The translations under genes were made by a program, and so were the position numbers. DNA of 64,000 nt, from the NCBI RefSeq assembly GCF_018847375.1, contig NZ_CP072036.1:2170001-2234000 (forward strand), read 5' to 3'. This stretch comes from Akkermansia massiliensis. Lineage in GTDB: Bacteria; Verrucomicrobiota; Verrucomicrobiia; Verrucomicrobiales; Akkermansiaceae. The notes under the pieces are model-generated. The model did no database searches, had not been told where the DNA came from, and saw only the letters and a list, made by a program, of their open reading frames with translations. Position 1 is the first letter of the stretch; every line of letters begins with the position of its first letter. Positions 62,055 through 64,000 of the stretch are shown here, one piece after another.

Positions 62055-62159
62055 GCCTAAACCCGGTGGCGCAAAAGCGTTTCCGCCGCTTCCCGGAGGA
62101 TGATGCCTTTTTCCGGAAAAAAGAGGAAAGACCAGAGGTTGCTTGTGCGTATTTTTAGG

Positions 62160-62188
62160 TTGAAAGGATTTTGACGATTATATTAAAT
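62160..62188 (+). promoter_or_regulatory. Putative promoter of the sulfatase gene
   Basis: TTGAAA (62160-62165), 17-nt spacer, TTAAAT (62183-62188), 11 nt before the ATG at 62200. Confidence 0.5.
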
Positions 62189-62199
62189 ATGTTGCGACC

Positions 62200-63885
62200 A
62201 TGAAGTTCTCCGCCTGTCTCCTGTCCGCCGCCTGCGGCGCGTTTTCCCTGCTTGCCGGGGCGTCCGCCCAGAGCAATACTTCCCACCCCGTTTCCGGAAA
62301 GAAGCCCAATATCATCGTTTTCCTGGTGGATGACATGGGCTGGCAGGATACGTCCCACCCGTTCTGGTCCGACGACCGGGGCAACCCGAAGAAGACGTTC
62401 CTGAACGAGCGCTACCGCACGCCCAACATGGAGAAGCTGGCCGCGCAGGGCATGACGTTTACGGATGCGTACGCCCATCCCCTCTGCACGCCTTCCCGCG
62501 TGAGCCTGATGTCCGGCATGAATCCGGCGCGGCACCGCGTGACCTGCTGGGTGAGGGAGCAGAACGGAACGACGGACCGCAACAACAAAAATCTCCAGCC
62601 GCCGGACTGGGCCCTCAACGGCCTCCAGCCGGTTGGGATTCCCGCCCGGGGGACGACGAAACGCCCCATTTCCGGGGAAGACATGCATTACAACATGACG
62701 CGCCCCTTCGTCACGGCGGCCACGCTGCCGGAGATGCTGAAGAAGTGCGGCTACGTCACCGTGCACTGCGGGAAGGCCCATTTCGGCACCCAGGGAACGC
62801 CGGGATCCAACCCGTTGAATATGGGATTTGACTATAATATTGCGGGTACGGAAATCGGTCACCCGGCAGATTACCGCGGTTCCAAGCATTACGGAAAAGG
62901 GTTCAACCATGTGCGCGGGCTGGATGAGAATAATTATTACCAGGACGACGTATTTTTGACGGAGGCGCTGACTCTTGAGGCCCTCAAGAGGCTGGAAGCC
63001 ATCAGGACCAATCCGAAGGAGGCCGGCAAGCCCTTTTACCTGTACATGGCCCAGTACGCCCTGCACTCCCCGCTGGATGAACGCGCCTACGACAAGAGGT
63101 TTGCGGATTCCTACAAGAATCCGGAGGACGGGCACAAGTGGTCTCCGGTGGAGAAGCATTATTCCGGGTTGATCGAGGGGATGGACAAGAGCCTGGGGGA
63201 TATCATGAAGTACCTCAAGGAGCATGACATGGACAAGAACACGGTGCTGGTGTTCATGTCGGACAACGGCGGCCTGGCCATTTCCGGCAGGCTGGGCAAT
63301 GAGGACGCCAATTATCCCCTTTCCTTCGGCAAGGGATCGTGCATGGAGGGCGGCATCCGGGAGCCCATGATCGTTTCCTGGCCCGGCGTGACGAAGGGCG
63401 GTTCCAGGTGCGCTGTTCCGGTGGTGATTGACGACTTTTTCCCGACCCTTCTGGATATAGCGGGATGCCGGAACGCCAAGGTTCCGCAGAAGCTGGACGG
63501 CCTGAGCCTGGTCCCGCTGCTCAAGGGAGGCCGGTTCCCTGCGGACCGTCCCCTGCTGTTCCACCAGCCCAACAACTGGGGGGAAAACAATCGTCAGGCT
63601 CCTCAGTACGGCGCTTCCACCGCCCTGCGCCACGGGGACTGGAAGCTGATTTACCGTCACGGGAACCAGAGCTTTGAGCTGTACAATTTGAAGAAGGATA
63701 TCGGTGAAAAGGAAAACCTGGCTGCCAGGGAGCCGCGGAAGTTGAAGGAAATGGCCGGCCTGATGGGCAAGCTGCTCCGCGAGCGGAAGGCGCAGATGCC
63801 CACCTACAAGAAGGGTAATGAGCTGGGCGCGCCGGAAGGAAGCTCCGTTCCGTGGCCCGACCAGGTGAAGAAGGGCGGGAATTGA
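62200..63885 (+). CDS. Exported formylglycine-dependent sulfatase
   Basis: A 561-residue sulfatase with a signal peptide (MKFSACLLSAACGAFSLLAGASA). Metal ligands are in IIVFLVDDMGWQD. The formylglycine motif is Cys96-Thr-Pro-Ser-Arg (CTPSRVSLMSG). GKAHFG and FMSDNGG are further conserved blocks. It would remove sulfate esters from host or dietary glycans; in a mucin degrader, sulfated mucin O-glycans are the likely target. The exact sugar specificity is not readable. A maturation enzyme must act on Cys96. It stands alone, divergent from leuS. Confidence 0.93.
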   Translation: MKFSACLLSAACGAFSLLAGASAQSNTSHPVSGKKPNIIVFLVDDMGWQDTSHPFWSDDRGNPKKTFLNERYRTPNMEKLAAQGMTFTDAYAHPLCTPSRVSLMSGMNPARHRVTCWVREQNGTTDRNNKNLQPPDWALNGLQPVGIPARGTTKRPISGEDMHYNMTRPFVTAATLPEMLKKCGYVTVHCGKAHFGTQGTPGSNPLNMGFDYNIAGTEIGHPADYRGSKHYGKGFNHVRGLDENNYYQDDVFLTEALTLEALKRLEAIRTNPKEAGKPFYLYMAQYALHSPLDERAYDKRFADSYKNPEDGHKWSPVEKHYSGLIEGMDKSLGDIMKYLKEHDMDKNTVLVFMSDNGGLAISGRLGNEDANYPLSFGKGSCMEGGIREPMIVSWPGVTKGGSRCAVPVVIDDFFPTLLDIAGCRNAKVPQKLDGLSLVPLLKGGRFPADRPLLFHQPNNWGENNRQAPQYGASTALRHGDWKLIYRHGNQSFELYNLKKDIGEKENLAAREPRKLKEMAGLMGKLLRERKAQMPTYKKGNELGAPEGSSVPWPDQVKKGGN

Positions 63886-64000
63886 GATTCCGCAGCAGTT
63901 TCCGGTTTCTTTTCCATCAGGGCCGGCAGATGTGCCTCTGGTGAAGGCGGGTGAATGGGAATGCCCTGCTTCCGGCAGGGCATCCAGCTTGTGACCGCCT

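Noticed and set aside
59439..62060. Long plus-strand open frame of 873 codons
   Set aside because: It lies entirely opposite leuS, shows no domain, and reads as reverse-strand shadow of a GC-rich gene.
62016..62199. T-box leader for leuS
   Set aside because: The promoter boxes lie 10 nt before the ATG, leaving no room for a T-box, and no T-box sequence is seen.
63961..63983. Hairpin ATGCCCTGC-TTCCG-GCAGGGCAT as the sulfatase terminator
   Set aside because: A perfect 9-bp stem, but followed by CCAGCTTG with no T-run and 75 nt after the stop; function undecided, so not listed as a terminator.
1..64000. tRNA, rRNA or tmRNA genes
   Set aside because: No T-loop GGTTCGAATCC-like sequence in a clover-leaf context and no rRNA-like sequence was found by eye; a covariance search could still find one.

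Overview
The window looks like a chromosomal segment of an Akkermansia-type verrucomicrobium. Reasons: GC-rich housekeeping genes, a Gram-negative envelope gene set (cdsA, psd, fabI, lipoproteins), a PEP-CTERM protein typical of Planctomycetes/Verrucomicrobia, a formylglycine sulfatase fitting a mucin degrader, a TPR-secretin beside an AsmA-like protein, and a general lack of Shine-Dalgarno sequences. The species assignment is inference; no database was searched.

Layout. 0-3.4 kb: nuoD-nuoE-nuoF-(nuoG) of respiratory complex I on the minus strand. 4-13.9 kb: secreted polysaccharide deacetylase, Na+/H+ antiporter-like protein, riboflavin synthase, PrmA, MalQ, a lipoprotein and RimO. 14-21.5 kb: NfeD-type membrane protease, dnaG and rpoD (primary sigma factor with a Lys/Ala/Pro-rich tail), a VanX-type dipeptidase and a DoxD-DoxA-like fusion. 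21.6-23.7 kb: three small unknowns or a lipase. 23.8-28 kb: an RpiB-GlyA fusion and a Prc protease. 28.5-36.3 kb: CdsA, HrpB, a phosphate transporter with a PhoU-like tail, two tandem sRNA-like units and a cysteine-less thioredoxin-fold protein. 36.3-46.8 kb: CCA transferase, GH13 enzyme, secretin, AsmA-like protein, acyltransferase, FolD and FabI. 46.8-54.7 kb: lipid kinase, transglutaminase, Dus, IspH, zinc ribbon, S20, HAD phosphatase and IlvB. 54.7-58.7 kb: a small cas-less type I-C-like CRISPR array, Sel1 protein, Psd, a diverged direct repeat and the PEP-CTERM protein. 58.7-64 kb: Rpe, LeuS and a sulfatase.

The genes are mostly housekeeping in short operons or single units: envelope lipid synthesis (CdsA, Psd, FabI, DUF374 acyltransferase, lipid kinase), glycan use (MalQ, GH13, sulfatase, deacetylase), information processing (DnaG, RpoD, LeuS, RimO, PrmA, Dus, CCA, S20) and respiration (Nuo).

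The least ordinary signals are: (1) a pair of tandem, promoter- and terminator-bounded small RNA units sharing an 18-nt motif, spaced exactly 200 bp apart; (2) many genes whose -10 box lies only 6-12 nt before the start codon, suggesting common leaderless mRNAs; (3) the RpiB-GlyA fusion; (4) a histone-H1-like tail on RpoD; (5) an intergenic hairpin repeat family with at least five copies here; (6) an orphan CRISPR array with an apparent leader.
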